A stretch of DNA of 64,000 nt from Costus lasius (GCA_027563935.2 CM050454.1:21449501-21513500); one strand, 5' to 3'; counted from the stretch's first letter, positions 44,801 through 57,598 are shown. Notes: a model not told the origin generated them from the sequence alone. Made by a program: numbers and translations.

Positions 44801-46265
44801 TCAGACTCCAAATAACTTGGACATTCACGTCAAACTTGCAGTTTGGTAGCTCCTACTTTCCACATCACGGTACAACATACTGATTGCTAGATCTTCAACC
44901 GCAAGACCTTGGGATTGATTCAACCTTATCTCATTTTTCTTTCATAGCAAGATGATGAAATCTCCCTTCACCACTTCCTCTACTCAAAGCACTCAATTCA
45001 CTATTTAACCTGACCAAAACTTTTATGACATTACATGTTTGATTAAGTACTTTTTATAATTTGACAAATGTAGTTCACTTCTGGGAATTAAATTCAACAT
45101 GTATCAACGAATGTTAGTGGAATTCCAACCATGCGCATGCATCTTGTAATCATCTTCATCATCTTATAATTACCCCCATGTATCACAAATGTGTCGAAGT
45201 CCCTATTTCCTCAATGCATGAAATTAGTAAGCCTCTAATCCCATGCATTGAATACATAGGAACTACCAAATACGCCTCAATCTAATGTAGAGAGAAAAAA
45301 AAACAACCACAAGGCTAATTTTGAACAGAGTGAATATGTTCAAAATATTAAAAGGCCAAAGTCAAACATCAAAAAGGCCAATTTTGGTAATGAAGGAGGA
45401 ATATCACTAGCCACGTTAGCAAGCAGAAGTCACATCATCCAACAAAGATACCTCACAAGCCAACAAGCTCAAATGGATGACAACCCCAAGTTTTATGAGC
45501 CTCAACCTCCAACTTACACCTACCTCTATTAAAAACTACTAACCCCCCAACCACCAACTACTGATCAACTTATTAATGCATTTTAATTTTTTTATTATAA
45601 TCATATGATTATAAAAAGATATATAAGCTCTCTTTTGAAAGTAGAATTAAAATAATATTTTTGAAAATCCTGGTTTGGTAGTGTTCTTCCCCAGTGTGGG
45701 GTCAGGGTGTTCTTCCCCAATGTAGTTCTTTTCTTCCCCTTGGCAATACGCTTCTTACTTACCCTACCCGTATATCTAAATGGGTTGACCAAAACTGAGA
45801 ATCCTCGTCATCCGTTCCGTTATCCACATTCACCTGCCAACTTTGTTCTTGCATTACCAGCATAAGCCCCTTCAAGTTTGATCCATAATTAATAAAATTT
45901 TTTTGTCTCTGACGGGTTCCGTATTTGTGAACTCTGGGTTAAAAATCGAGAGACTTTGCTTTAAATTGAGAAACAGGATTGCGAATATATACATATATTA
46001 ACATTTAATAAGCAAGTTTCAAATATTGCTTTTTTACACTTGTCTCTTGATTTTACTTGATAATAGAATTGCTGGATAGATAAACCACATTTGCTGACTG
46101 ACATGTCCTCCAACAACACATTATCAATGTGTAATTAAATGTAAAATTTGTTCTACAAGTAATTGTATTTTACATAGAAATATTGCACCATCTGTATATT
46201 TAGGCGTTGTAAACTTCTTATTACTGTTTCACATGGAATAAATCTCATAATAAAATGATAACTAG
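44801..46265. other. Intergenic, no recognisable gene
   Basis: The only sizeable frame (45601-45792, minus, 63 codons) has no domain I recognise. A GTTCTTCCCC word occurs twice near 45680-45720. Nothing else can be supported. Confidence 0.4.
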
Positions 46266-48023
46266 TGTCACGCCCTTGTTTACGGTAATATTTTTTTAAT
46301 ATTATTACATGTGAGTCAATGCTTGACTCGAGTCCGAATACACCCACACAGGGGTTGCAATGGTCGAAACCGCTAGATTGGGCGCGACTGGCGGAGTTGA
46401 TTCCTTGAACCGACCCCCAGCCGGACTATAGACTCTGCAGAAGATCGCTACCGTTCCAACACGACTGAATCAACGCTCGCAATTTACCGAGAACTGGTAT
46501 CGCTGAGTCAAACTAGGGGGGGGGGGGGGGAACGCACCCGTAATCAACCGCATCGGACGGGATTCACAACAGTTTCCGAGCACGCTCACGTGCTGGAGTG
46601 GGAACAGAAGGGAGTAACCGGATGTTTCCCGTTGGGGAGCCGCACTCACCCACATGTCCTCAAATCAAGCTGGCGCCCGGCGATCACAGACGGTCGTCCA
46701 CACATCGTCGCACACTGGTGACGGAGAGGACACAGCCAGTACCTCACTCACACACTAGCGAGGAGGAGAACTCGACCAATGAAACACCGCGTAGGACCAC
46801 ACGTGCGAACACGTTGGCAGCTGGTGCGCGGATTGTCCAAGCGCGTCTCATGTGCGTCCGCTGGCAGGCCCTGGCCGTCCACCGCTCTCGCATAGGTAAG
46901 CTCGGGGACAGGGGAGAAAGTCTCTCGCCGGCGACTAAAAGAAAGGCTAGATGGCTCGCGCACCGGCAAGCACGAGAAGGAGGGAAAAAGGGAAGAGGGG
47001 GAGGGAGGAGGGGGGGGGGGGGGGGGGGGGGGCGGGGCATGCCGGTGAGTCTGGTGGCACACAGGAGTAGCACAGGCGGCATTCATGCGCGGGCAGAGAA
47101 GGCGGCTGAAGCGGGTGAAAGCGGCAGATGATGCATGTCTTCCACGCGGCAAGGGAGGCACCACCCACTCAGATTTCCGCCAGACGAGGGAGGGATGCCG
47201 ATCACTAGGCAGCTTCGACGGAGGAGAGGTGACCATAGTTGTACGCAGGCGGCAAATCTAGGATGGCGGACATCGCACGCAGGCGACAGACAAACACCGG
47301 GAATAGCCCGCTCGCAGGCGAACCCTAGCTCCGGGAGTTCTTGCGCGCAGGCAAGCCAGTAGCCGGAAGGAGGAGGGAGAGGGCTCGCCAGGGGAGCGGG
47401 AAGGGAGAAACGGCCACGACACAAGCATGCAACGCTGGAAACGCAAGGGAGAGGGAACGCCAGGAGCCGCGTGCTCGACCAAGAAGCAAGCCGAAAGGAG
47501 GGGAGGCAGAGATACCTCAGCACTAGGTGCTGGCTCCTTCTTTCCAATGAAATGGTTGGCGGCTGTGCCTTCCAAGGCAGTCTGGAAGTGAGGTTCGACG
47601 GCTAACGGCGGTGAGGTCGAAGGTGAAGAAGATGACGCCGGCGATGGAAGGAATCGGGGAGCTCAGCGTATTTCGTCCACCCGCCCACACTACCGGAACA
47701 CGATGCGAGCTTTGGCACGGTGACTACCAGATGTCCGAGCTCTGGCCAATGAAAGTCCAAGCGGAGAGGGGAGTGATCTTTTCTGGCGAACGCGAAAACT
47801 CGATACACCGGCGAAGAAATGACGACCGCATTTTTCTTTCGCTGCACGTCCACATGCAGACCAAGGTCTACCCCATCCTGTCAGCCTCAAGCATCGCATC
47901 AACGTCTGAACGGACGCGACTGATTCGCGCGCCCATTGCAAAGATTGGATCCGGATCAGGGCCCCACTCGATTCAATCCACTAACCCGCTGACCCAGTCG
48001 GCTGCATAGTAACGGGCTGGACA
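46266..48023 (-). mobile_element. 3' LTR of Gypsy-type element K
   Basis: Read on the minus strand it starts TGTCCAGCCCG at 48023, directly after the polypurine tract AGAGGGGGAGAA, and ends GGGCGTGACA at 46266. It is about 1758 bp and GC-rich, with two G-homopolymers (46516-46530 and 47010-47032). The many open frames in it are low-complexity and not genes. The matching 5' LTR is not in the window. Confidence 0.7.
47010..47032. repeat. Poly-G tract, 23 bases
   Basis: An uninterrupted run of G, set in a longer GGGAGGG-rich stretch (46978-47038). It is a potential G-quadruplex and also a likely site of sequencing or assembly length error. Confidence 0.9.
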
Positions 48024-48145
48024 TTCTCCCCCTCTAGAGCGAGTCACCGTCCTCGGTGACTCAAAGTAATGTGCGATCTCGTCCTCGAACTGCCACAGTT
48101 CGAACGCCTTATACCATATAGTTTCTTTCATTGGAGAACTTGTTG
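48024..48145 (-). pseudogene. C-terminal tail of element K polyprotein with polypurine tract
   Basis: The minus strand reads an open frame ending FEDEIAHYFESPRTVTRSRGGE, whose last codons AGAGGGGGAGAA double as the polypurine tract. Such acidic tails running into the tract are known in plant Gypsy pol. It is cut at 48146 by the LTR of element B. Confidence 0.55.
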
Positions 48146-49957
48146 TGTCCGCAAGTGCACGGATACTCGAAGTAATAAAAAGTTATTGAACCATAGAGAC
48201 CTTATTGTTAACTACCAAGGAATTGATTTCTCACTAGCTAAGCAAACTGAATATGACGCAAGCAAACGATCGGAAAGTTTACTAAATATTAGAGGGAAAA
48301 CATTGCGACTAGGGGTTCAACCATCTTAATTTCAATGACCAGATACAATTAAAGATTCATCAGTTTATCCTTGCTATGATAAAGATATAATTTGCTTTAA
48401 TAAGAAATCATCTCGCTCTTGCGCAGACAATTTGTATAGAATAATTTTCACTCTCGTGTAGATTTATTCTATGTTTAAGGAAAAGCAAACCTTGACATAG
48501 AGATTTAAGAATCACTCTCGTGCATTCAATCCCTATATCAAAATCTCAAGGGAAACTAAGTATTATCATAGCCTAGTTTCATAGGTTTTACTTAAGGGTT
48601 TTTGACAATCAAATATCTATCTCTAGCATATTTTCATGTCTAAAACAGTAATATTTTCTAGATCAATCTATCAACAAGTCAATAAACTTCTAAAACCTAG
48701 GGGTAAGAACACAACTAATTTCTTATGATGAACTCCTAAACCTCAATTTTAGGGTTCCGAGCTTTGCAAATCACCTTTCGGTCTATATCACAAAGCTCTA
48801 ACACATGCCAATGATTCAAACAAAAAAAGATTACAGACGTAAATCACTTAAGTAAAATTATCATATCAAAAACATCATGATGAAATAAAGATCATCCAGT
48901 CATTAAGAAATTAAGAGGTCTACACCCCCTTGTCCCAAAGAGGTTTAAGCTAGCATGATTGAAGGATTACAATAAAACATTGTTCAGAAGGATCAGAAAC
49001 TGAAAGAGTAGAGATAAGGTTACTAAACAGGGCTGTAATAGAAATTACAGCCCGTAATTATCCTAGAATCACGATGAATAGTGGCGGCGCCCTTGTTTTC
49101 GTTGATTTCTCTCTCGATCGGTCTCCTTTCACGCTGAAACTTTTCGTGTGTCCACTCCTCCTTCAGGTGAAGCTTCCTCTTGAATTTCACGGTCGATGGT
49201 GGCTTGTACGCTTCCCAGCAATGAACCCTAGGGTGACGGTGATTCTCTGAAATTCTCCTCCGATGATTAATTAAAATTGGGCCTTTTGCTTCAAAAATCT
49301 CCTCCTCTTTTGTCTGGTCATTCGCCTTTTTTTGGATCTTGAAATAGTAGTCTAAAACTTGAGAAATCATCTTCGCAAGTAATCCGCGGAAGAATCGAGC
49401 AAGTCGCGAAAATCTAGGTTTGAATTATGACATCATGAAGATCATTATGGCAGTGTCATAATTGTTTCAGAAGTCTCTGTAAGGAAACAATTCGAAACTA
49501 TGGTACTGTAAAATGTATCACGGCAGTGCCGTAATCTCCTCAAAAGTCTCTGTATTGGCTTGACATTACGGCACCATAAAAAGCATTACGACAGTGCTGT
49601 AATCTTTGCTGGAACAAAAATCTTCGAAGAATACAGTAGCAGAATTTGGTGCCGTATTTGTAGATTACGACCGTAATATTCTTTACGGCACTACCGTAAT
49701 TTCGCTGTGAAGTCTAATTCTGCTCCAAATTCGATGTGTAGTCACCTCTTGATGGTTAGAATTTGTCCATGCATTGAAATTGCTTGAAAACCCATGAAAA
49801 TGATGTATTTTTACCTGAAATTGATCAAAAACCAAGAAAGGTGTAGATTCCGAAACATTTGATAAATATAGGCATAAAAATAAGCAAATGAGCATGATTA
49901 TGACCCAAAAGTACAATGAGACTAGTAAGAAATATGCTATGAAATTTAGAGTCATCA
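48146..49957 (-). repeat. 3' LTR of element B
   Basis: On the minus strand it runs from TGATGACTC (49957) to CGTGCACTTGCGGACA (48146). It contains a palindrome cluster at about 49430-49705. No partner LTR is present in the window. Confidence 0.7.
49430..49705 (-). promoter_or_regulatory. Palindrome cluster in the LTR of element B
   Basis: About six imperfect palindromes of the form ATTACGG..GT.CCGTAAT: ATTATGGCAGTGTCATAAT, ATCACGGCAGTGCCGTAAT, ATTACGGCACCATAA, ATTACGACAGTGCTGTAAT, ATTACGACCGTAAT and TTTACGGCACTACCGTAAT. They lie in the U3 part, where transcription signals of an LTR sit. The role is inferred. Confidence 0.55.
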
Positions 49958-51279
49958 AAATACATAAGGCTCAAATGTTGCTTGTCCTCAAGCAAATAAA
50001 GAAATCAATACCGATTATGGAAATTAAATTCTCTTATGATGAATAAATTTCTAAAATACAATTATTCATGGAAAATCTCATCGAAATTACATAAAATTTC
50101 AAACAAATATATCGTTCCCTGAACTTAATTCTTAGGATCCAAAACTCAATCAAATAAAACTTCGCAATGTACATAATAAATGGAATCTCAATCTCATGAC
50201 TTCACTTTTGTTTCAGTTTAAATATATCATACCTTTGTTTACAGGAATATGATTTAGAATTTACTAGAATAGAATTCAAATTCTCCAAAATCTTTTTCCA
50301 CTCAAAATCTCAATCTCTTTTTTTTTGACATTCTCTAAATCGATTACCACCTTTTTTCTGGTGACGAATTTAGAGTACATTGACCACATAGCCGATGTAA
50401 TAGAACTCATATCTCTTTGGTAGGAAGAAACTTGCCTAAGATAGCGAAGTTAATGTCAAATGATTTTTTTCTCCATGGCATGTACCCACATAGATACACA
50501 CTTTTTATTTGGACTTTAACTCTAAACTTCGGTACCACTGCAAATTAATACAATGCCAAGTGGAGGAGTCTCTCTCTTTTTGGATCTTGGATTCTTTCTT
50601 CCCAACAAATAGTAAAATAGACTAAACATTAACTAGGTTAATCAATTGACATCAATTCAAAAATTACACTCATATGCTCATTTTATTCAAGAAAGTTATT
50701 TCACCTTCAGACTGCATTCATGAAACAATATATTTACCCAAAACCTCATGCATTGATCAATGAGAAAAATCCAACAAATAAATTATATCAAAGAAATAAA
50801 TTCAGCATATTAGGTTTATTTCCAATTCTCAGATATTGTTATGCATGGTGATTTATCATCAAGAAAAAATTTGGCATGATAATTGCAGTAATTTCAAGGA
50901 TTCAACTACACATCATGCAACAGCATAAACATTTGCAACAAACTAGGAAAGATATCTCATCACAAAACTCAAATTAAACAACTCAAACTATCATACTATA
51001 CCAATACATGGTGCTCAAAATCACAAAATATCATCCATGCAAATATACCGAGTTATACAACCACATCGAAGCAGTAGTAATAGCAAATATCACATTATCT
51101 CAGTACAACCAAATCGAATGAATTTTAGCAGTTTGACCACAAAAATAGAGAATCATCATTGCACGGACACAAGAAGTTTGACAAAGTCATCCTTCCCTAC
51201 AAGGGTATGTAAATCATTAAAAACCTAAATAATGCAGGTAATAGTAAAGATAAGGGAAGGATACTCACAAAGTTTTTAT
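49958..51279 (-). other. Non-coding 3' interior of element B
   Basis: No supported frame. GCTTGAGGACAAGCAA near 49990 (minus) is the conserved word before the 3' LTR, shared with elements A and D. Confidence 0.55.
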
Positions 51280-52667
51280 TCAATCTCTATCAGAGTCTGT
51301 CTCCTCCTCACCTCCTTCAGCTGGGGCGGCATCCATGGGATCGCCCTGAGAATCTCCTTCTTCATCTTCATCATTTCTATGCCTAAGATGAAGGTAATCT
51401 TTGATCTCCTTGACATCTTCATTTAATTGCACCACATAATCAAATATCCTCCCCGTGATAGTAGTCAATCAGTGTACATCAGCAGAAAGAGCCTGAAAGC
51501 CAGGATCTTGATAACTCTGCCATCCACTCTGATCAGGGGCAGCTCGGCATGAAGAAGATCCTGTGGTTCTATGCGGTGAAGGACCAGCAGCTCTAGGGGG
51601 TGAAGAATCAATACCTATACGGAAGGGGTCATCCCCCCAAGCAGGAGGTGGTGGTGGCACAGAATCCACACGTGCAGGAGTGGCATAGGAAGCGGCATTC
51701 GGAGATAACTTCCAATTTTCTTGATTTTGAACGGTGGTTCTCTCAGGGTTAGGCAAAGGCAAGGTAGGAAGACCAGGCTGTAGAATTAGACAATATGTGT
51801 CTCCATCCCTAACAATCATCTTCATAGCAATGTAGGATTCAATGTCAACCTTGGCATTGCCTCTAGCTACTTCGATCCCATAGGGTTCAACCCCTAAGTG
51901 AAGTGCTATAGGAGTAAGGAACCCTCCTATCACTATAGTGCCTTTCTTCACTCTAGCAACCTTGTCCAAATGTTTGACAAAAAAGAAAGCTACATTTACA
52001 AAATACCCGTGAAGCATGCACCAAAGGAAAAATAGCTCAGAATGACGGACCATACCGTGGTTGTCCCCTCGTCCAAAGACGGTATGAGCTAGGACTCGGT
52101 GTACATACTTGATGCAAGGGTTAGAAATGCTAGTTGCTCTTGCTGAAGATGGTGAAAATCTGGTTTCCGAAGTGATTTGATTCCAAAAGACATTTCAATG
52201 AATCGAATCGGTGGCTAGGTACGCCCTTCATCCGGTAAATGAAAGATACGTCTGATGTCTCTAAGTGTAAGCTTCCTTTCCTCATTGGCCATCCGGAATC
52301 TAATCTCCCCTGTAGCTTGGCGATCAGTGTACTCATCCCAGTTCATCTCTAGGCTTCTGAGAACCTCCAGTACTAGAGGTAGATAAGTCTGAGGAGTCAT
52401 GTCAAAGAACTTCTTCGTTGCAATTTAATCGAACATCCATAGGACATCCTCCTTGAGTCTCAAAATCCCCAATGCTCGCATATCAGCATATTTAGTCTTC
52501 ACAATGCACCTGGCAAGCAAATGATTATACCTCTGCTCTTGAATTTCATCTCTGAAAATTATTCCATATGGGTTTGATGGTGGAGCTGGGGCTGAAGATT
52601 CAGCTGGGGCTTTCCCCTTTCTCTTAGAAACAACTCTCTTCATTAGTGCCATGAGGAATGGAAGCAA
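51280..52667 (-). pseudogene. Env-position ORF of element B, Athila ORF1-like
   Basis: Pieces 52667-52425 and 52400-52215 share one frame; 52053-51469 and 51468-51280 share another, so there is one frameshift and at least three stops. Visible words: KRVVSKRKGKAPAESSAPA near the N-terminus, FRDEIQEQRYNHLL, then FRMANEERKLTLRDIRRIFHLPDEG, then RHSELFFLWCMLHGYFVNVAFFFVKHL. After these come a Pro-rich stretch and an acidic tail (EDEEGDSQGD). This fits the Athila ORF1 family found between pol and the 3' LTR, sometimes called env-like, though no signal peptide or clear membrane anchor is seen. The function of that family is unknown. Confidence 0.65.
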
Positions 52668-53099
52668 GATTTCAAAGCTTAATAAAAAACTGGAATGAAC
52701 AGTTACCGAACTAGGCGTGTTTCCAACAGCCTTTGAACTAAGCTCTTAGATCTGGACTTCTGAGCTGAAATCGAGCCTTCAAACACTTCAAGGGAAGATC
52801 TCCTACCTCTTTCGAAACTCCTTGGAGCTCTAACTAGCTGGATTGAAGCTCTGATGAAGAAAAATGAAGAAGGGCGGAACCCGCCGGATGAACAGCAGTC
52901 AAGCTCGATCAAGCTCGAAATCTCCAAAATGTCGGGTAGGAATCAGTCGGAAAGTGGTCGGAGGTGGTAGAAGAGGGTTGCCAGAAGGTTTGGGAGCAAG
53001 AACAGAGGAAAATGGCGCTGAATCGAAGAAGATTTTGAGGAAAAACCCTAACAGTGGCTGAAAAACCCTAAATATGGTAGTAGAAAACGCGTGGGGCTG

Positions 53100-53490
53100 G
53101 ACAAATTACAGCCATAAAATTCATTACGGCACTATCGTAATTCAAAAATACGGCACGTAAAAAGTGATACGACACCGTAATCTACCAAAAATCCCCAAAA
53201 TATTCTGTAAGAAATTGACTCCAAATTACGGTATCGTAAAAACATTATGGTAGTACCGTAATTTTTCTCTAAAATTCCAAATATTCTGTAAGAAAACGAC
53301 CCAAAATTACGGTACCGTGAAAACATTATGGTAGTACCGTAAAAAACTTTGAAACTTTCTAGACAAAATCGGTCCAAAATTATGGTCTGTAAAATTCATT
53401 ACGGTAGTGCCGTATTCATATAAAATCCTTTTGCAAAGAATCAACTCGTAATTACGATACCGTAATAAAAATTATGGTAGTACCATAATT
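53100..53490 (-). promoter_or_regulatory. Internal palindrome array upstream of the env-position ORF
   Basis: About ten copies of ATTACGG(TA/CA)GT.CCGTAAT-type palindromes lie here, e.g. at 53123-53141, 53244-53262, 53306-53320, 53325-53342, 53398-53415 and 53471-53489. Part repeats with an 81-bp period (TATTCTGTAAGAAA at 53201 and 53282). The core matches the LTR cluster at 49430-49705. On the minus strand the array is followed by an AACCCTA/TTAGGGTT-containing leader and then the ORF, as an LTR promoter would be. An internal promoter is inferred. Confidence 0.5.
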
Positions 53491-53697
53491 TGTCAAAAAT
53501 TAAGAAATTGCTGAAAAAATGTATCTACAAAGAGAAAATTAGAAAATTAGTCCTAAAAAATAAATTAAAACAAAAACAAAAGAAAGAGTGCTTGGGTTGC
53601 CTCCCAAGAAGCGCTAATTTAGTGGTCATTAGCTTGATCGTTTTGCACTCGGATTTGCTCATGGTTCATCAAGTAGAAATTTTTATCCTTCTTCAAT
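53491..53697 (-). other. Spacer after integrase of element B
   Basis: Contains GCGCTTCTTGGGAGGCAACCC (minus strand, about 53590-53615), a word I associate with the region after pol in Athila-like elements. No frame. Confidence 0.5.
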
Positions 53698-54640
53698 CTA
53701 CTCCTCATGGAAATAGTGTTTCAATATCTGACCATTAACCTTAAACGCACCCCCCATCTTGTCCCTCCATATGTCAACAACTCCGTATGGATAGACTTTC
53801 TTAACCTGAAAAGGTCTAGACCATCGCGATTTAAGTTTACCGAGAAAAAGTCTCAACCTAGAATTAAAGAAAAGAACAAATTCACCTGGTTGGAATTCCT
53901 TTCTAAGTATATGTCGATCATGCCATCTTTTAGTCCTCTCTTTATAGATCCTTGCATTTTTGTAAGCGGAGAGTCTAATTTCATCAAGCTCATTCAATTG
54001 TAACTTTCGTTTTTCACCCGCATTCTTCAAGTCAAAATTCAGTGTTTTGATTGCCCAGAACGCCTTGTGCTCGAGCTATACAGGAAGATGACAAGATTTT
54101 TCATAAATCAATTGAAAAGGAGACATACCTATCGGTGTCTTGAAAGCAGTCCGGTATGCCCAAAGCGGATCATCAAGCTTGGAAGCCCAGTCTTTCCTTG
54201 TTCTTGACACTGTTTTCTCTAATATCCCTTTGATCTCTTTATTTGATATCTCAACTTGTCCACTTGTTTGGGGATGGTAAAGTGTTGCAACTCTATGATT
54301 CACCCCATATTTTCGAAGCAAAGCTGAAAAATTTGTGCTCAATAAAGTGAGAGCCTCCATTACTGATTACTATTCCTGGTGTCCCAAATCGTGGAAATAT
54401 AATCTTTTTGAACATCTTTACCACAACATTGGAATCATTAGTAGGTGAAGCAATGACTTCCACCCATTTGGAAACATAATCTACCGCCACAAGTATATAT
54501 TTGTTACCTCTGAATGATGGAAAAGGTCCCATAAAATCAATCCCCCAAGCATCAAATATTTCAACTTCAAGTATAGTGGACAATGGCATCTCATTCCTCT
54601 TGTTGATGTTCCCCGTTTTTTGACAACTATCACAAGACAT
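53698..54640 (-). pseudogene. Integrase of element B
   Basis: The zinc-binding HHCC module starts upstream ([11 protein letters not shown], about 54770) and ends at CDSCQKTGN. The DDE core has [11 protein letters not shown] with the first Asp and HPQTSGQVE with the Glu. The second Asp is replaced, reading VISNGGSHF where the family has SDGG.HF. The C-terminal part contains QPGEFVLFFNSRLRLFLGKL and WSRPFQVKKVYPYGVVDI. A frameshift separates 54293 from 54360. It is therefore doubly inactive. Confidence 0.88.
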
Positions 54641-54840
54641 TATAAAATTCCTAGCATCTTTAAAGATTGAGGGCCAATAAAATCCAGATTGTAATACTTT
54701 AAAAATAGTCTTCTCAGTACTAACATGCCCTCCATAGGTTGATCCATGATACTGAAATAATATATCATTGATCTCTTCTTCTGGGATACATCTTTCAAAT
54801 ATTCCATCTGCACATCTTCTAAATACATAAGGCTCATCCC

Positions 54841-56442
54841 AAAAATTAGTGTTTTACCTCAGCTAAGAATTTCTTCTTTCCTTGATAGCTCAAATCAAGA
54901 GGAAAAACATTAGCAACAAGGTAATTCACTATATTAGCATACCATGGAACTTTGATTTGTTCAATACTCAAGAGTTGTTCTTCAGGGAAGGAATCATTGA
55001 TGGAATCACCTTTATCAACCTCTACAGTTATCCTTGAAAGATGATCTGCAACTAAATTTTATGATCCCTTTTTGTCTTTGATTTCCAAATCAAACTCTTG
55101 CAAAAGTAATACCCATCTAAGAAGTCGCGGTTTACTTTTCTTCTTTTGCATCAAATACTTTACTGCTGCATGATCAGTATACACCACAACCTTAGAGTTA
55201 ATCAAATAAGACCTAAATTTATCAAAAGCAAAAAACTATGGCCAAAAGTTCCTTTTCTGTAGTGGTGTAGTTTCTTTGTGCATCATCCAAAGTCTTGCTA
55301 GCATAGTAAATAATATAAGGCTTTTTCTCTTTTCTCTGCCCTAGCACCACTCCTACTGCAAAGTCACTAGCGTCACACATAAACTCAAAGGGCAAACTCT
55401 AGTCCGAGGGGTTGCATGATAGGCGCTGAAATCAGAGCTTCTTTTAGTCCCCGAAAAGTAGACAAATAATTTTCATCAAAGCAGAATTTAGCATCCTTGC
55501 AAAGTAAATATGTAAGTGGTTTAGCAAGTTTAGAAAAATCCCCGATGAAACGCCGGTAAAATCCTTCATGTCCTAAAAAGCTTCTAATCTCTTTGACCGT
55601 AGTGGGCGGCTCAAGCTTTCAATAACTTCAATCTTGGCTTTGTCAACTTCTATTCCTCTTTCTAAAATTAGGTGCCCAAGAACTATTTCTTGCCTAACCA
55701 TGAAATGATATTTTTGCCAGTTAAGCACAAGATTAGTATCCTCGCACCTCTGCAAGACTCGGGATAAGTTAGCCAAACAATCATCAAAAGAAAAGCCATA
55801 GATAGAAAAATCATCCATGAAATCTTCAATAATTCAAAAAATATAGACATCATACATCTTTGAAAAGTAGTAGGTGCATTACACAATCCAAAGGGCATTC
55901 TCCTATATGCAAAAGTACCATACGGACAAGTAAAGGTGGTCTTATCTTGGTCATCAGGATGAATGAGAATTTGGAAAAAAAAATCCAGAATAACCATCAA
56001 GAAAATAGAACTAAGAATGATTTGCAAGTCTCTCAACCATCTGATCAATAAAAGGTAAGGGGAAGTTGTCTTTCCTAGTAGTCGCATTCAATTTTCTATA
56101 GTCTATGCACATGCGCCAACTAATTACTGTTCTAATAGGAATCAGCTCATTATCTTTGTTTTTCATTACAGTGACTCCCCCTTTTTTAGGAACACAATGT
56201 ACAGGACTTACCCATTTACTATCGGAGATAGGATAGATAATACCTGCATCGAGTAGTTTTAGTACTTCCTTCTTTACTAGTTCCTTCATGGATGGGTTAA
56301 GTCTCCTTTGAAAATCCACATGTGGCTTGTGCTCTTCTTCCATTAAGATCCTATGCATACAAAAAGAAAGATTTATTCCTTTTAAATCATTAATAGTATA
56401 TCCAATTACCTTCCTATGAATTCTCAATTCCTTTAGAAGCAA
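54841..56442 (-). pseudogene. Reverse transcriptase and RNase H of element B
   Basis: RT begins with LNPSMKELVKKEVLKLLDAGIIYPISDSKWVSPV in short succession, then CIDYRKLNATTRKDNFPLPFIDQM and FTCPYGTFAYRRMPFGLCNAPTTFQRCM. The palm motif is FMDDFSIYG (about 55818), the variant normal for Athila. RNase H words ([26 protein letters not shown]) follow around 55100-55200. Frame changes occur near 56010, 55830 and 55570, with several stops between 55500 and 54840. Confidence 0.88.
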
Positions 56443-56693
56443 AACAGTTTCCCTTTCATTAAGCTGTGCATCAACAATGACAGGGTAAGTAGAATTAGGT
56501 CCAAGAAATTCATAACGAAGATTATCAGGTAAAGTCTTAAGTTCTACTTTTGGGACCTTCGCTTCCTCATTCTTAATATCATCACAAGCAGTTAAATCAT
56601 GAAATTCAGCATTAGAATTTAAATTGCCATCTATATCAGAATTTAATTCACAAGTTTCAACAAACAGATCACTAAGATCATAGACAGAATCAT

Positions 56694-57598
56694 CTACAGA
56701 GTGTACACTACAGCAAAAATCGGGTATGAAGGTTTCTTCATAGAATCATTCAGATCAAACTCAATTTTGTTATCACCAATATTCAGAGTGAGTTTACCAT
56801 TCTTCACATCAATTAGTGCCCCTGTAGTAGCTAAAAACGGTCTACCAAGTATGATTGGAATCTTAGCATCTTCCTCCATCTCCAAGGCTACAAAATCCGT
56901 TGGAACAAAATACTTACCAACCTAGATCGGAACATCCTCAAGAATCCCTACGGGATACTTAACTGAACAGTCAGCAAGTTGCAAAGACATTGAAGTTGGT
57001 TTGGGAGCTCCCATGTCCAATTTTCTGCAAATAGATAAAGGCATTAGGCTCACACTAGCTCCCAAATCACATAAAGCTCGGTCAAAAGCCATACTCCCAA
57101 TCAAACAAGGAATTGAGAACTACCTGGATCCTTTAGTTTCGGTGGCAATTTGTTTTGAATGATGGCACTACACTCTTCAATTAATGCCACAGTACCATAG
57201 TCCTCTATCTTTCTCTTATTAAACAAAATTTCTTTCAAAAATTTAGCATATGTGGGCATTTTAGATAAAGCATCAGTGAATGGAATATTAATGCATAGCT
57301 TTTTCAAAACATCAAGAAATTTCCCAAATTGCTTATCTAATTTGGCTTGCACTAGTCTCTGGGGAAAAGTATAGGAGGTCTATAAAGGGCTGGTGAACTA
57401 GGTCTAGAAACATCAATCTTGCATGGCTTATCCTCTTTTGGTTCATCACCCTGAAAAGGTGGCGGACTAGCATGGGACTGCACATGAGTAGATTGTGTTT
57501 CTAAGCCCGGTTCACTGCCATGTTCTATGTTCGACTTTTCCTCTTCATCATCTAATCTACCCCTTGGTTCATCTAATTGCTTCCCACTCCTAGTAGTG
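56694..57598 (-). pseudogene. Gag C-terminus and aspartic protease of element B
   Basis: At 57598 the frame begins in TRSGKQLDEP, an internal Gag word of Athila elements, followed by an acidic linker and FGKFLDVLKKLCINIPF, EECSAIIQNKLPPKLKDPG. The protease core shows [13 protein letters not shown], with the active-site motif as D-L-G, normal for this group. The frame then has [12 protein letters not shown] and [13 protein letters not shown] stop follows EDVPI near 56922, and a frame change lies near 57101. Confidence 0.85.

Larger units (their letters stand above)
48146..57598 (-). mobile_element. Athila-like Gypsy element B, 5' end lost
   Basis: Order on the minus strand: gag tail and protease (57598-56694), RT/RNase H (56442-54840), integrase (54640-53698), a palindrome array (53490-53100), an env-position ORF (52667-51280), non-coding DNA, a polypurine region (near 49990) and the 3' LTR (49957-48146). 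This order with a late extra ORF is the Athila plan. The 5' LTR, primer site and N-terminal gag are gone; the sequence stops at 57599 against an unrelated LTR. All frames carry stops or frameshifts. Confidence 0.88.

Noticed and set aside
45601..45792. 63-codon minus-strand frame
   Set aside because: Basic, short and with no recognisable domain; part of it overlaps a duplicated GTTCTTCCCC word.
46598..47575. Multiple Pro/Ser/Arg-rich frames on both strands
   Set aside because: Low-complexity GC-rich LTR sequence; frames overlap on both strands and cross G homopolymers.
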